DNA from: Qipengyuania xiamenensis | GTDB lineage: Bacteria > Pseudomonadota > Alphaproteobacteria > Sphingomonadales > Sphingomonadaceae | DNA length: 64,000 nucleotides | Direction of reading: 5' to 3' | Assembly (NCBI RefSeq): GCF_019711495.1 | Contig: NZ_JAIGNM010000001.1 | Span: 310,001-374,000, forward strand | Shown: positions 41,676-52,333 of the stretch, piece by piece | Layout: each line of letters begins with the position of its first letter | Numbering within the stretch: the stretch's first letter is position 1 | Translations under genes and position numbers: made by a program | The notes under the pieces: model-generated | Told to the model about the DNA's origin: nothing | Database searches by the model: none | The model's input: only the letters and a program-made list of their open reading frames with translations

Positions 41676-43991
41676 ATGCGGCAAAAGGAACTGAGGATCG
41701 CACTTGTCTGCTACGGCGGGGTCAGCCTGGCAGTCTATATGCACGGGGTGACAAGGGAGCTGTGGCAGCTTGCCCGTGCGAGCCGCGATTTCCATTCCGG
41801 CGCCGGACAACGCGGCGGTGTTCACGACGTGTATCGCGACCTGCTCGAGCATATCGAAACAGAACAGGGCCTGCGCCTGCGCGTACTTCCCGACATTGCC
41901 AGCGGTGCAAGTGCGGGCGGCATCAACGCCGTGTTCCTCGCACAGGCGATCTACTCGGGACAGAGCCTCGAACCGCTGACCGAACTGTGGCTCGAAGTCG
42001 CCGATGTCGACGAACTCACCGACCCGGATGCCAAGCTTCGCTGGTCGGGCGGCAAGATCTGGGCCCAACCGCTGGCGAGCTGGCTTTTGAGCCGCCCGGG
42101 GAACGAACTATCCGAACAGGTTGCCCCCGAAACCCGCGACGAGGTCCGCCGCAAGGTTTCCCACCTCATTCGCGGACGCTGGTTCGAACCACCCTTCTCC
42201 GGGCTGGGTTTTTCCAAGCTCCTGCACCGGGCATTTTTGGCGATGGCCGAAACCACTCCGGAGGCTCCGCTCCTGCCGCCGCGCCATCCGCTCGACCTGT
42301 ATGTTACCGCTACCGACTTCCACGGCTATCTCGAACTGCTGCATCTTCACAGTCCTCCGGTGGTCGAGGACAGCGAACATCGCCTGCCCATCGCGATCCG
42401 GCGCAAGACGCCCGAGACAGGCGGACAGAACCTTTCCGACCCGATGGAACTCGTCTTCGCCGCCCGCGCCACGGCCAGTTTCCCCGGCGCCTTTCCCCCG
42501 CTCAAGGTCGAGGAGATCGACCGCCTCGCGGAAGAAACCGGACAGGGCTGGGCCTCGCGGGACGAATTCCTCGACCGGATCATGCCGGTCCACGTCATGC
42601 GCGACTGTGTCGACAGCGTCTCGCTCATCGACGGGTCGGTATTGGTCAACAAGCCCTTCTCGGGTGCGATGGCGGCGCTGCGCGGGAGGCCCGCACAGCG
42701 CGAGGTCGACCGGCGCTTCGTCTATGTCGATCCCCGCCCCGACCGCTTCGGTGAATGGGAGGCGCGTGGCAGACGCGACGTGGGCTTCTTCACGGCAATC
42801 TTCGGGTCGCTTTCGGCGATCCCGCGCGAGCAGCCCATCCGCGACAACCTCGAGCAACTCGAAGAGCAGAGCCGCGAGGCTGAGCGGCTTTCGCGGATCG
42901 TCGCCGCGCTCCGGCCAGAGGTGGAACGTGCGGTCGAAAAGCTCTTCGGCTTCACCCTCTTCCTCGACAGCCCGACGCCGAAGCGGCTCAAGGTCTGGCG
43001 GCAGAAGGCGCAGCAGGCGGCCGCGGAACAGGCAGGATACGCATTCCACTCCTACGCCCAAGCAAAGCTGAGCGGGATCGTCGCGCGCATTGCGAAGCTC
43101 GCCTGGGATGCCGCGCCGTCGCTCCACCTCGCCTCGCCGGCCCCCATCGAAGAGGTCCTGCGGGAAGAGCTCCGCCGACGCGGGATCGATCCGATCAGCC
43201 ACGAGACCGCCGGGGCGACGCCCGATGCGATCCGGTTCTTCAGGGAACACGATATCGGTTTCCGGATCCGCCGGTTGCGCCTGCTCGCCCGGAGGCTGGC
43301 CCGCGATTGGGAAGCAGACCCTGAAATTTCCGACGATGCGCTCGAAACGGGGCGTGACGCGGTCTACAAGATCCTTGCACTGTATTTCGAGAAGGAAAGC
43401 CTGGCCTCCTTGGGTGATGACTTCGCCGAGAAGGCCGAAAATGTCCTTGCCGATCCCGGAAGCTTGCTCGACCATATCGAAGCCAAGCGGCTGCTGCCCG
43501 ATGCCGACGATCGCACGGAAGAAATGCTCGCCGAGTTGCTGGCCGAAATGCCCGCCAACCTGAAGCGGCGCATGCTCTTCGCTTATCTCGGCTTCCCCTT
43601 CTACGACGTCGCCACACTGCCGCTGCTTCGCAACGAAGGCCTGACAGAGTTCGATCCGGTAAAGGTCGACCGGATCAGTCCGGACGACGCGCGCAGCATT
43701 CGCGAAGGCGGCTCGCAGGCCACTTTGCGCGGGGTCGAATTCTACAATTTCGGGGCCTTCTTCAGCCGATCCTATCGCGAGAACGATTACCTCTGGGGTC
43801 GCCTGCACGGCGCAGAGCGCATGATCGACCTCGTGTGCTCGACCATCGAGGAGCCACTGGGCGATGAGACCTGTCGTAACTTCAAACGCACCGCTTTCCT
43901 CGCCATCCTCGACGAGGAAGTCGAGGCGGGGCGCTGCGACGAGGGCCTGATCGAAGGTATCCGGAGCGAAGTGCTCGACCGGATGCGGTGA
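41676..43991 (+). CDS. Patatin-like phospholipase with DUF3376-type C-terminus
   Basis: From the ATG at 41676 the protein has 771 residues. The patatin catalytic features are an oxyanion segment CYGGVSLAVY (12-21), the nucleophile elbow GASAGG (Ser79) and a DG motif in 'LIDGSVLVNKPF'. The C-terminal two thirds is a helical domain of the DUF3376 type found in large bacterial patatin-like proteins. It probably hydrolyses membrane lipids; no signal peptide is seen. It ends 3 bp from the convergent dnaJ gene. Confidence 0.87.
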   Translation: MRQKELRIALVCYGGVSLAVYMHGVTRELWQLARASRDFHSGAGQRGGVHDVYRDLLEHIETEQGLRLRVLPDIASGASAGGINAVFLAQAIYSGQSLEPLTELWLEVADVDELTDPDAKLRWSGGKIWAQPLASWLLSRPGNELSEQVAPETRDEVRRKVSHLIRGRWFEPPFSGLGFSKLLHRAFLAMAETTPEAPLLPPRHPLDLYVTATDFHGYLELLHLHSPPVVEDSEHRLPIAIRRKTPETGGQNLSDPMELVFAARATASFPGAFPPLKVEEIDRLAEETGQGWASRDEFLDRIMPVHVMRDCVDSVSLIDGSVLVNKPFSGAMAALRGRPAQREVDRRFVYVDPRPDRFGEWEARGRRDVGFFTAIFGSLSAIPREQPIRDNLEQLEEQSREAERLSRIVAALRPEVERAVEKLFGFTLFLDSPTPKRLKVWRQKAQQAAAEQAGYAFHSYAQAKLSGIVARIAKLAWDAAPSLHLASPAPIEEVLREELRRRGIDPISHETAGATPDAIRFFREHDIGFRIRRLRLLARRLARDWEADPEISDDALETGRDAVYKILALYFEKESLASLGDDFAEKAENVLADPGSLLDHIEAKRLLPDADDRTEEMLAELLAEMPANLKRRMLFAYLGFPFYDVATLPLLRNEGLTEFDPVKVDRISPDDARSIREGGSQATLRGVEFYNFGAFFSRSYRENDYLWGRLHGAERMIDLVCSTIEEPLGDETCRNFKRTAFLAILDEEVEAGRCDEGLIEGIRSEVLDRMR

Positions 43992-43994
43992 GGG

Positions 43995-45110
43995 TCAGCC
44001 CCCCAGCGCATCCTTGATCTTGTCGAAGAAGCTACGGCTTTCGGGACACTCGTCACCGGTTTCGGTGTCGCGGAACTGCTCGAGCAGGGCACGCTGTTCC
44101 TTGCTCAGCTTGGTCGGCGTCTCGACCGAAATCTCGATCACCATGTCTCCGCGGCCGCGGCCCTGCAGCACGGGCATACCCGCACCGCGCTGTCGCAACT
44201 GCTTGCCCGACTGGATACCGGCCGGAATTTCGAGCGTAAGTTCCTCGCCGTCGAGCCCCGGGATCTCGATCGATCCGCCCAGCGCTGCCTTGGTGAAGCT
44301 GATCGGGACGCGGGTCGCGAGCGTGGTGCCCTCGCGCTGGAAAATCGGGTGCGGCTTAACATGGACGAATATGTAGAGGTCGCCCGCAGGTGCGCCGCGA
44401 GGTCCCGCTTCGCCCTTGCCCGACAGGCGGATACGCGTGCCGGTATCGACACCGGGCGGGATATCGACTTCGAGCTTCTGTGGGACGTCCACCCGCCCTT
44501 CCCCGCGGCAGTCGCGGCAGGGGCTGGTAATGATCTCGCCGGCGCCGTGGCAGTTGGGGCACGGGCGTTCCACCACGAAAAAGCCCTGCTTGGCGCGGAC
44601 ATTGCCCTGTCCGCCGCACAGATTGCAGGTGCGTGCATGGGTGCCGGGCGTGGCGCCCGAACCATGGCAGGTATCGCAGGCCTTGCTGACCTCGATCTCG
44701 ATATCGGTCGACTTGCCGTGGAAGGCATCCTCGAGGCCGATTTCCATGTCATAGCGCAGGTCCGCCCCACGGCGCGGCCGTGCTCGCCCGCCGCCGCCGA
44801 AGGCCGAACCGAAAATGGTCTCGAAGATATCGCCGATATCGCCGAAATCGGCGTTACCGTGCGATCCGCCGGCACCGTTCTGGAATGCCGCATGACCATA
44901 CTGGTCGTAGGCCGCCCGCTTCTGCGGGTCCTTCAGGCAGTCATAGGCGACACTGATCGCCTTGAACTTGGCCTCGCTCTCGGTGCAGCCCGGGTTCTTG
45001 TCCGGATGATGCTTCATCGCGAGCTTGCGATAGGCACTCTTAATGGTCTTGCCATCGGCATCGCGGCTCACGCCAAGCAGTTCGTAAAAATCGACTTCGG
45101 TAGCTGACAT
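43995..45110 (-). CDS. dnaJ: Chaperone protein DnaJ
   Basis: The ATG at 45110 gives 371 residues. The J-domain has the HPD motif (HHPDKNPG), followed by a Gly-rich stretch and the four CxxCxGxG zinc repeats (CDTCHGSG, CNLCGGQG, CPNCHGAG, CRDCRGEG). DnaJ stimulates DnaK ATPase and delivers substrates. dnaK lies 75 bp upstream, with a long hairpin between them. Confidence 0.97.
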   Translation of the reverse strand: MSATEVDFYELLGVSRDADGKTIKSAYRKLAMKHHPDKNPGCTESEAKFKAISVAYDCLKDPQKRAAYDQYGHAAFQNGAGGSHGNADFGDIGDIFETIFGSAFGGGGRARPRRGADLRYDMEIGLEDAFHGKSTDIEIEVSKACDTCHGSGATPGTHARTCNLCGGQGNVRAKQGFFVVERPCPNCHGAGEIITSPCRDCRGEGRVDVPQKLEVDIPPGVDTGTRIRLSGKGEAGPRGAPAGDLYIFVHVKPHPIFQREGTTLATRVPISFTKAALGGSIEIPGLDGEELTLEIPAGIQSGKQLRQRGAGMPVLQGRGRGDMVIEISVETPTKLSKEQRALLEQFRDTETGDECPESRSFFDKIKDALGG

Positions 45111-45124
45111 GCTGTCCCCCGCCC

Positions 45125-45174
45125 AAAACCTAACCCCCACCGGCGCAAATTTGCACCGGTGGGGGCATGGTTTT
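45125..45174 (-). terminator. Long hairpin between dnaK and dnaJ
   Basis: CCCCCACCGG (45134-45143) pairs with CCGGTGGGGG (45156-45165) around the palindrome GCAAATTTGC, with a further outer pairing of AAAACC and GGTTTT. On the minus strand a short T-run follows. It can act as a partial terminator or protect the dnaK mRNA end, lowering dnaJ relative to dnaK. Confidence 0.7.
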
Positions 45175-45185
45175 CATCAGGCGTC

Positions 45186-47117
<1,932 letters not shown>

Positions 47118-47219
47118 GGTTTCCCCATCTGTTTCAAATCGTTGGACGCCGCACAGTTGATTTCCCATCCAAGGCGAAACCGGTCGGCAGCTCGAAAAAA
47201 ACGGTGTATTACCCCGGCG

Positions 47220-47247
47220 ATATAGGTGCGGTTTTCCTTGGCACAAG
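47220..47247 (-). promoter_or_regulatory. Candidate RpoH (heat-shock) promoter of dnaK
   Basis: Reading the minus strand, CTTG (47247-47244) is followed after 17 bases by CCTATAT (47226-47220), matching the loose alphaproteobacterial RpoH pattern CTTG-N17-CYTATnT. It would give a 5' leader of about 95-100 bases. The match is short, so this is only a candidate. No CIRCE (TTAGCACTC) element is seen. Confidence 0.4.
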
Positions 47248-47298
47248 GGATGCACGTCGCTAGTTTTTGCACCCTGACACACGAGGGGGAATTTCTAG

Positions 47299-47784
47299 AT
47301 GAAGAAGCCGTTTTACGCCGCGATCCTGCTTGCCGGAGCATCGCTCGGGCTGGCATCCTGCGGCGGCCAGCAGGAAGAAGCAGCGCCGGTCGAGCAGGCC
47401 GACGTGATCGAAGGGATCGAGGTTACCGACGCGCGCCTCGTGCTTCCGCCTGTCGCTGGTAATCCGGCAGCGATCTACTTCACGCTGAATAACAACGGCG
47501 ACCGCAACATCGCTTTCCGCAATGCCGAGGTGGAGAAGGCCGGCAACGCCGAAATCCATGACATGATGGAATGGGACTTCGAAATGGTCATGGGCGAAGC
47601 GCCGCCGGTGATGGTCGAAAGGGGCAGCACGGTCGCCTTCGAACCGGGCGGCAAGCACGTGATGGCATTCGATCTCGAAGAAGGCTTCGGTGAAGGCGAC
47701 ACCACGACCGTCACCCTGATCGCGGCAGGAAGCCGCCGCCACTCCTTCGAAGCGACGGCGCAGGCCGCCGGGGACGATCGCTGA
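47299..47784 (+). CDS. PCu(A)C-type copper chaperone lipoprotein
   Basis: The 161-residue lipoprotein (lipobox LASC, Cys21) has the PCu(A)C copper motif: HDM in NAEIHDMMEW, later Met residues, and the closing 'PGGKHVMAF'. Such proteins deliver Cu(I) to the CuA centre of cytochrome oxidase or take up copper in the periplasm. It is divergent from dnaK. It could be functionally linked with the copper genes of the first 10 kb but is not adjacent to them. Confidence 0.9.
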   Translation: MKKPFYAAILLAGASLGLASCGGQQEEAAPVEQADVIEGIEVTDARLVLPPVAGNPAAIYFTLNNNGDRNIAFRNAEVEKAGNAEIHDMMEWDFEMVMGEAPPVMVERGSTVAFEPGGKHVMAFDLEEGFGEGDTTTVTLIAAGSRRHSFEATAQAAGDDR

Positions 47785-47846
47785 TCGAACAACGCGATAC
47801 ACTCGGGGTCGAGAGCCATGACGAACCTGTCCCGCCGGCTTGTCCG

Positions 47847-48320
47847 GTGGGCGGGCAAAGGCCCCTGACCCCGGGTGAAATTGCTCTAGCCCGGACCGTA
47901 TTCGGAGACGCAATCGACTATAGCCTGGTCACGATCAGGCGTCGCAAATGGTTTCCGTTCCAACCGACCCGGGTAACGATGGCCCCGCGCGGTCACCTGC
48001 ACTTTCATCCGAAATCGGCCAACTACTGCGAGGACTTCTCGAAAGAGAGCGTCATCCGTCAGGGCCTGTTGATTCACGAGCTCGTCCACGTCTGGCAGAC
48101 CCAGACGCGTGGCAGCTGGTATCTGGTGACCCATCGCATGCCATGGGCGCGGTACGACTACAGTCTCAAGCCCGGTTGGCCGCTGGAACGCTATGGGATC
48201 GAGCAACAGGCCGAGATCGTGAAACATGCTTTCTGGCTGCGGAACGGGGTCAAGCTCGCTGGCGCTGCAGATGTTGCCGCCTACGATCTGCTCGTGAACT
48301 TTGCTGGAGCGCGAAGCTGA
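47847..48320 (+). CDS. HExxH-containing protein of unknown function ('vgr-related' type)
   Basis: The 157-residue protein carries HELVHVWQ at 77-84, a zinc-metallopeptidase-like HExxH, with conserved aromatic residues after it; there is no signal peptide. Similar proteins in related bacteria are named 'vgr related protein', a label of doubtful meaning. The GTG start at 47847 has no good SD; upstream an ATG in another frame opens only a 16-codon ORF. It overlaps the following acetyltransferase start, so both are probably cotranslated. Confidence 0.7.
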   Translation: MGGQRPLTPGEIALARTVFGDAIDYSLVTIRRRKWFPFQPTRVTMAPRGHLHFHPKSANYCEDFSKESVIRQGLLIHELVHVWQTQTRGSWYLVTHRMPWARYDYSLKPGWPLERYGIEQQAEIVKHAFWLRNGVKLAGAADVAAYDLLVNFAGARS

Positions 48321-48802
48321 GCCTCACGATCCGTCATTTCCAGGACGGCGATGCCGCCTCCTTCGCGCAGCTCAACCTGCGCTGGATCGAAGAATATTTC
48401 GGCGTCGAAGAAAGCGACCGCAAGCAACTTGATGACCCGCATGGCACCATCCTGGCACCGGGCGGGACGATCGCCATTGCCGAGCTCGACGGAGACGTCG
48501 TCGGTTGCGGCGCCCTCGTTCCGCCGCATCACTTGCCGGAAGACGGGCTGGCGTGGCTCGAACTGGTCAAGATGGCGACCGCCCCCGAGGCGCAAGGCGC
48601 TGGCGTAGGCGGCAAGGTTCTCGATTTCCTGATCGAGGAAGCGCGGAAGCAGGGCTGCGACGCCATCTGGCTCGAAACGAACGAAACGCTGACTGCAGCG
48701 ACGAGACTATATGAACGTAAGGGCTTCCGTCGGCTGTCCTGTGAAGAACTCTGGCCGACGCCCTATGCCCGCTGCAACCTCCAGATGGTTCTTACCCTTT
48801 GA
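48317..48802 (+). CDS. GNAT family N-acetyltransferase
   Basis: The 161-residue protein has the GNAT fold: 'LTIRHFQDGDAASFAQLN' at the start and the acetyl-CoA loop 'VKMATAPEAQGAGVGGKVLD'. It transfers an acetyl group to an unknown amine. No ATG, GTG or TTG lies near its natural N-terminus; the best start is CTG at 48317 with GGAG seven bases before it, overlapping the previous stop (48318-48320). The reading frame is open far upstream, but that part reads as out-of-frame sequence of the preceding gene. Confidence 0.82.
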   Translation: MSLTIRHFQDGDAASFAQLNLRWIEEYFGVEESDRKQLDDPHGTILAPGGTIAIAELDGDVVGCGALVPPHHLPEDGLAWLELVKMATAPEAQGAGVGGKVLDFLIEEARKQGCDAIWLETNETLTAATRLYERKGFRRLSCEELWPTPYARCNLQMVLTL

Positions 48803-48815
48803 GCCAAGCGCTGGC

Positions 48816-50570
48816 TCAGTCGTAAGTCACACCCGGAAGTCCTTCGCCGCCCTCCGCAATAAAGCGGTCGATCCGCGCTTCGAGCGCCGGAAGCGGCACG
48901 GAACCTAGCGACAGGACGACATCGTGGAACTTGCGAATGTCGAAGTCTTCGCCAAGCGCGTTTTCCGCCTTCTCGCGCACCGCCCGAATCCGCATCTCGC
49001 CGAGTTTGTAGGCAAGCGCCTGACCGGGCCAGCTGATGTAGCGGTCGATCTCCGTCTCGACCTCGCGGTCCGACAAGGCCGTATGGCTCGAAAGATAGTC
49101 GATCGCCTGCTCACGGCTCCAGCCATAATGATGGAGGCCGGTATCGATCACGAGCCGCGCGGCTCGCCACATCTCGTAGGACAGCTGGCCGAAGCGTTCG
49201 TAGGGGGTGCGATAGATGCCCATCTCGTTGCCGAGATACTCGGTGTAGAGCCCCCAACCCTCGCCGAAGCCCGAGAAATAGGTCTGGCGGCGGAAGCGCG
49301 GCGCATCCTCGCGTTCGAGTGCAATCGCAGCCTGGAATGAATGGCCCGGCGCGCATTCGTGCATGGTGAGCGCAGGGATGTTGTAGACCGGACGCGAAGG
49401 CAGGTCGTGAGTGTTGATCTGGCAGAACTCCAGACCGCCCCTGCCCGCAGTGTAAAACGGCGCAATCGCCGGATCGACGGGGCGCAGGCCGTGACGATAG
49501 CGTGGGAGGAAGCCGAAATATTCGCCCAGCTTGTCGTCGACACGCTTGGCCGTATAGGCGGCAACGCCCATCAGTTCGTCCGGCGTATCCGCAACGAATT
49601 GCGGATCGGTGCGCAGGAAGGTGATGAATTCCTGCAGCGTGCCTTCGAAGCCGGCATCGGCCTTGGCGACCTCCATCGCCGCGGTGATGCGGGCAACTTC
49701 CGACAGGCCGATTTGATGGATTTCCTCGGCACTCAGGTCGAGTGTCGTGTATTCTTGAATCTGCTGCTCGTAATAGGCCGCGCCATCGGGAAACTCGCTC
49801 GCGCCGAGGCTGGTGCGGGTGTTCGCGAGATATTCGTCGCGGAAGAAGTTCAGCCAGTCGGCATAGGCCGGGGTCACGCTATCGCGGATAGCCGCACGAC
49901 CTGCAGCCAGCAGCCGCTCGCGATCCTGATCGGAGAAGCTAGAAGGTATTGCTTCAAAAGGCCGCCAGAAGGGGCTGTCTTCCGGATCGTCGACCACATA
50001 GGCAGCAATCGAAACGTCGCGTCCTTCGAGCGAAACACGCGGGACCGAGAACCCGCGTTCCAGCCCTGCGCGCGCATTTGCAGTGTGTTCGGAGAAATAT
50101 CGGGGAACATCGTTCAGGCGGCCGATATAGGCTTCGTAATCCTCGACCGAGCCGAATGCCCCACCGGGCGCCAGATAGGACCAGAAATTGCTGTCGCTGT
50201 TGAACGGCATTTCCCATTCGGAGAACTGCGCGTCGCCGATTTCGGTTTCGAGCAAGGTGCGCAGGACAAGCGCATCGGTCTTCGCATCACTGCTGAAGCC
50301 TTCGCCTTCCAGCGCGTCGAGGCGCGAGAGGAACTGCCGATACTGCGCTGCGCGGGCACGCCAGGCTTCTGGTGTCACCGACCACAACGCATCGCCCTGC
50401 CGCGTGGCTCCGCTTTCGGTTTCCACGTAACCGAAGCTGGCGAGGCGGTAATCCTGGTATTCGTCGGCGAGCGCCGCGAGCCGCTCGTCTGCGGTCTCCT
50501 GCGCAGCCAGCGGCACCGCAAACCCTGCAGCGACGAGGGCCGCCGCTCCGAAAAACGCAGTCCTCATCAC
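48816..50570 (-). CDS. Secreted DUF885 family protein
   Basis: The 584-residue protein has a signal peptide (about 23 residues, ending PLAAQ) and the DUF885 signature HECAPGHSFQ in its C-terminal half, a HExxPGH metal-binding motif; the family is thought to be metallopeptidases of the gluzincin type. Length is typical. It is 19 bp from grpE, in the same direction, so it may be cotranscribed with hrcA-grpE. Confidence 0.88.
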   Translation of the reverse strand: MMRTAFFGAAALVAAGFAVPLAAQETADERLAALADEYQDYRLASFGYVETESGATRQGDALWSVTPEAWRARAAQYRQFLSRLDALEGEGFSSDAKTDALVLRTLLETEIGDAQFSEWEMPFNSDSNFWSYLAPGGAFGSVEDYEAYIGRLNDVPRYFSEHTANARAGLERGFSVPRVSLEGRDVSIAAYVVDDPEDSPFWRPFEAIPSSFSDQDRERLLAAGRAAIRDSVTPAYADWLNFFRDEYLANTRTSLGASEFPDGAAYYEQQIQEYTTLDLSAEEIHQIGLSEVARITAAMEVAKADAGFEGTLQEFITFLRTDPQFVADTPDELMGVAAYTAKRVDDKLGEYFGFLPRYRHGLRPVDPAIAPFYTAGRGGLEFCQINTHDLPSRPVYNIPALTMHECAPGHSFQAAIALEREDAPRFRRQTYFSGFGEGWGLYTEYLGNEMGIYRTPYERFGQLSYEMWRAARLVIDTGLHHYGWSREQAIDYLSSHTALSDREVETEIDRYISWPGQALAYKLGEMRIRAVREKAENALGEDFDIRKFHDVVLSLGSVPLPALEARIDRFIAEGGEGLPGVTYD

Positions 50571-50589
50571 TTCTCTCCCAAAGCGTGGA

Positions 50590-51192
50590 TCAATCGGGCT
50601 TCTTCGCGACCCCGACCATGGCCGGGCGCAGCAGGCGATCCTTGATCATGTAGCCGGCCTGCATTTCCTGCACGATGGTACCCGGCTCGACCTCGTCGGT
50701 GGGCACTTCCATCATGGCCTGGTGCTGGTTGGGATCGAGCGGCATGCCCTTCGCGGCAATCCGGGTGATGCCGTTCTGGTTGAAGACCTTCTCCAGCTCG
50801 CGCTGGGTCGCTTCGATACCGGCGATGAAGCCCTTGAGCTTGTCGTCGTCGCGCTGCTCTGCGGGAATGGCATCGAGTGCGCGGCCAAGATTGTCGGCCA
50901 CGCTCAGGATATCGCGGGCAAAGCCGGTAGCGGCGTAATTGCGCGCGTCCTGCACGTCCTTTTCCATGCGGCGACGCACGTTCTGCGTTTCCGCGCGGGC
51001 ATAGAGCACTTCCTGCTTCGCATTCTCGAGATCGCCGCGCAGGCTGGCCAGAGCTTCGTCCAGCGCCTCGTCCGCGGCTTCGGCGTCTTCGCCGCCATCG
51101 TCACGCAAATGCTCGGGCACGCCTTCCATCTCGCGCGCTACTTCTTCGTCGACCGCCTTATCCTGCGGTTCGTTCGTGTTTTCGTTGTTCAC
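50590..51192 (-). CDS. grpE: Nucleotide exchange factor GrpE
   Basis: The 200-residue protein has an acidic N-terminus, a long coiled-coil helix (about 45-95) and the C-terminal block 'GMPLDPNQHQAMMEVPTDEV...GTIVQEMQAGYMI' (in part) that binds DnaK. It exchanges ADP for ATP on DnaK. It follows hrcA with a 12-bp gap, the usual hrcA-grpE pair. Confidence 0.95.
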   Translation of the reverse strand: MNNENTNEPQDKAVDEEVAREMEGVPEHLRDDGGEDAEAADEALDEALASLRGDLENAKQEVLYARAETQNVRRRMEKDVQDARNYAATGFARDILSVADNLGRALDAIPAEQRDDDKLKGFIAGIEATQRELEKVFNQNGITRIAAKGMPLDPNQHQAMMEVPTDEVEPGTIVQEMQAGYMIKDRLLRPAMVGVAKKPD

Positions 51193-51204
51193 CTGGAAAC
51201 CCTG

Positions 51205-52248
51205 TCAGCCAATTCGTTTGCCCAATGATCGGGCCGTGAAATCCACCATGGGGACGACACGGGCGTAATTCAACCGAGTCGGGCCGATCACACCCAGTAC
51301 TCCGACCACTTTTCCGTCGCGATCCCGGTAAGGTGATGCAATCACCGACGAACCGGAAAGCGAGAACAGCCGGTTCTCGCTACCGATGAAGATCCGCATG
51401 GCTTCGGCCTCGCGTGCGGACTCGAGAAGGCTCGAGACCGACTGCCGGTTTTCCAGATCATCGAGGAGCGAGCGGACGCGTTCGATATCGGAAAGCGCGC
51501 TTTCGTCGAGCAGGTTCGCCTGCCCGCGTACGATCAGGACGGGACGGTTCGATGCATCTTCGGTCCATGTCGCAATGCCGCGTGCGACGAGATCCCTGCT
51601 CGCTTCGTCTAGGGCGCTCCGTCCGCTGGCGATCTCCTGTTCGACCAGCTTTGCGGCCTCCGCCAAAGTACGTCCCTGCGCCTTGGCGGTGAGGAAATTG
51701 CTGGCCTGTTCGAGCGAGGTACCCAACGCCTCTGCAGGAAGCGCGAGTATGCGGTTCTCTACGTTTCCGTCCTCGCCCACCAGCACCGCTAGCACCCTGT
51801 TCGCGTCGAGCGCGGTTAGGGAAACCTGCGACAGGCGCGGCTCGCGGCGCGGCACCATGACCATGCCAGCGGCGCCCGAGAGGTCGGACAGCAGCGCGCT
51901 CGTCTGCTCCAGCGCCCGCTCGATCGGTCCCGGCTGCGCGATGCGTTGTTCAATGGCTGCCCGTTCTTCGGCCGTAGGCTCGGCCACCTGCATCATGGCA
52001 TCTACGAACAGGCGCAAGCCGCTGTCGGTCGGCATTCGTCCGGCGCTGGTATGCGGCGCTGCGAGAAGCCCGCGCTGCTCGAGCTCGGCAAGGACCGAGC
52101 GGATCGAGGCCGGCGAGAGGTTCACACCGCCCTCACCCGCCAAGGCTTTCGAACCGACGGGTGAGCCGCTTTCCAGATAGCCTTCGACCACGAGACGGAA
52201 AATCTCGCGGGCGCGGTCGGACAAATCGGTGAGCGGTGGTGCGTTCAT
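51205..52248 (-). CDS. hrcA: Heat-inducible transcription repressor HrcA
   Basis: The 347-residue repressor has the winged helix at its N-terminus ('YLESGSPVGSKAL') and a C-terminal 'VLGVIGPTRLNYARVVP' segment typical of HrcA. It normally represses groESL and related operons by binding CIRCE. I found no CIRCE in front of hrcA or dnaK here, so its targets probably lie elsewhere (for instance groESL). Confidence 0.95.
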   Translation of the reverse strand: MNAPPLTDLSDRAREIFRLVVEGYLESGSPVGSKALAGEGGVNLSPASIRSVLAELEQRGLLAAPHTSAGRMPTDSGLRLFVDAMMQVAEPTAEERAAIEQRIAQPGPIERALEQTSALLSDLSGAAGMVMVPRREPRLSQVSLTALDANRVLAVLVGEDGNVENRILALPAEALGTSLEQASNFLTAKAQGRTLAEAAKLVEQEIASGRSALDEASRDLVARGIATWTEDASNRPVLIVRGQANLLDESALSDIERVRSLLDDLENRQSVSSLLESAREAEAMRIFIGSENRLFSLSGSSVIASPYRDRDGKVVGVLGVIGPTRLNYARVVPMVDFTARSLGKRIG

Positions 52249-52333
52249 GTGTCCTATCTAGCCGCTCCCCTTGCGGCCTCAAGGGGCTTGCTCCAAAGCC
52301 CGCACCAGAGATTCGACTGCATTGGAGATACAG

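Noticed and set aside
42108-43808. Long minus-strand open frame (566 codons) opposite the patatin-like gene
   Set aside because: A shadow of a high-GC coding strand; the product has no recognisable domain while the plus strand encodes a clear patatin protein.
52266-52287. Hairpin CCCCTT/AAGGGG between hrcA and rph as a CIRCE operator
   Set aside because: Six-base stem only; it does not match TTAGCACTC-N9-GAGTGCTAA.
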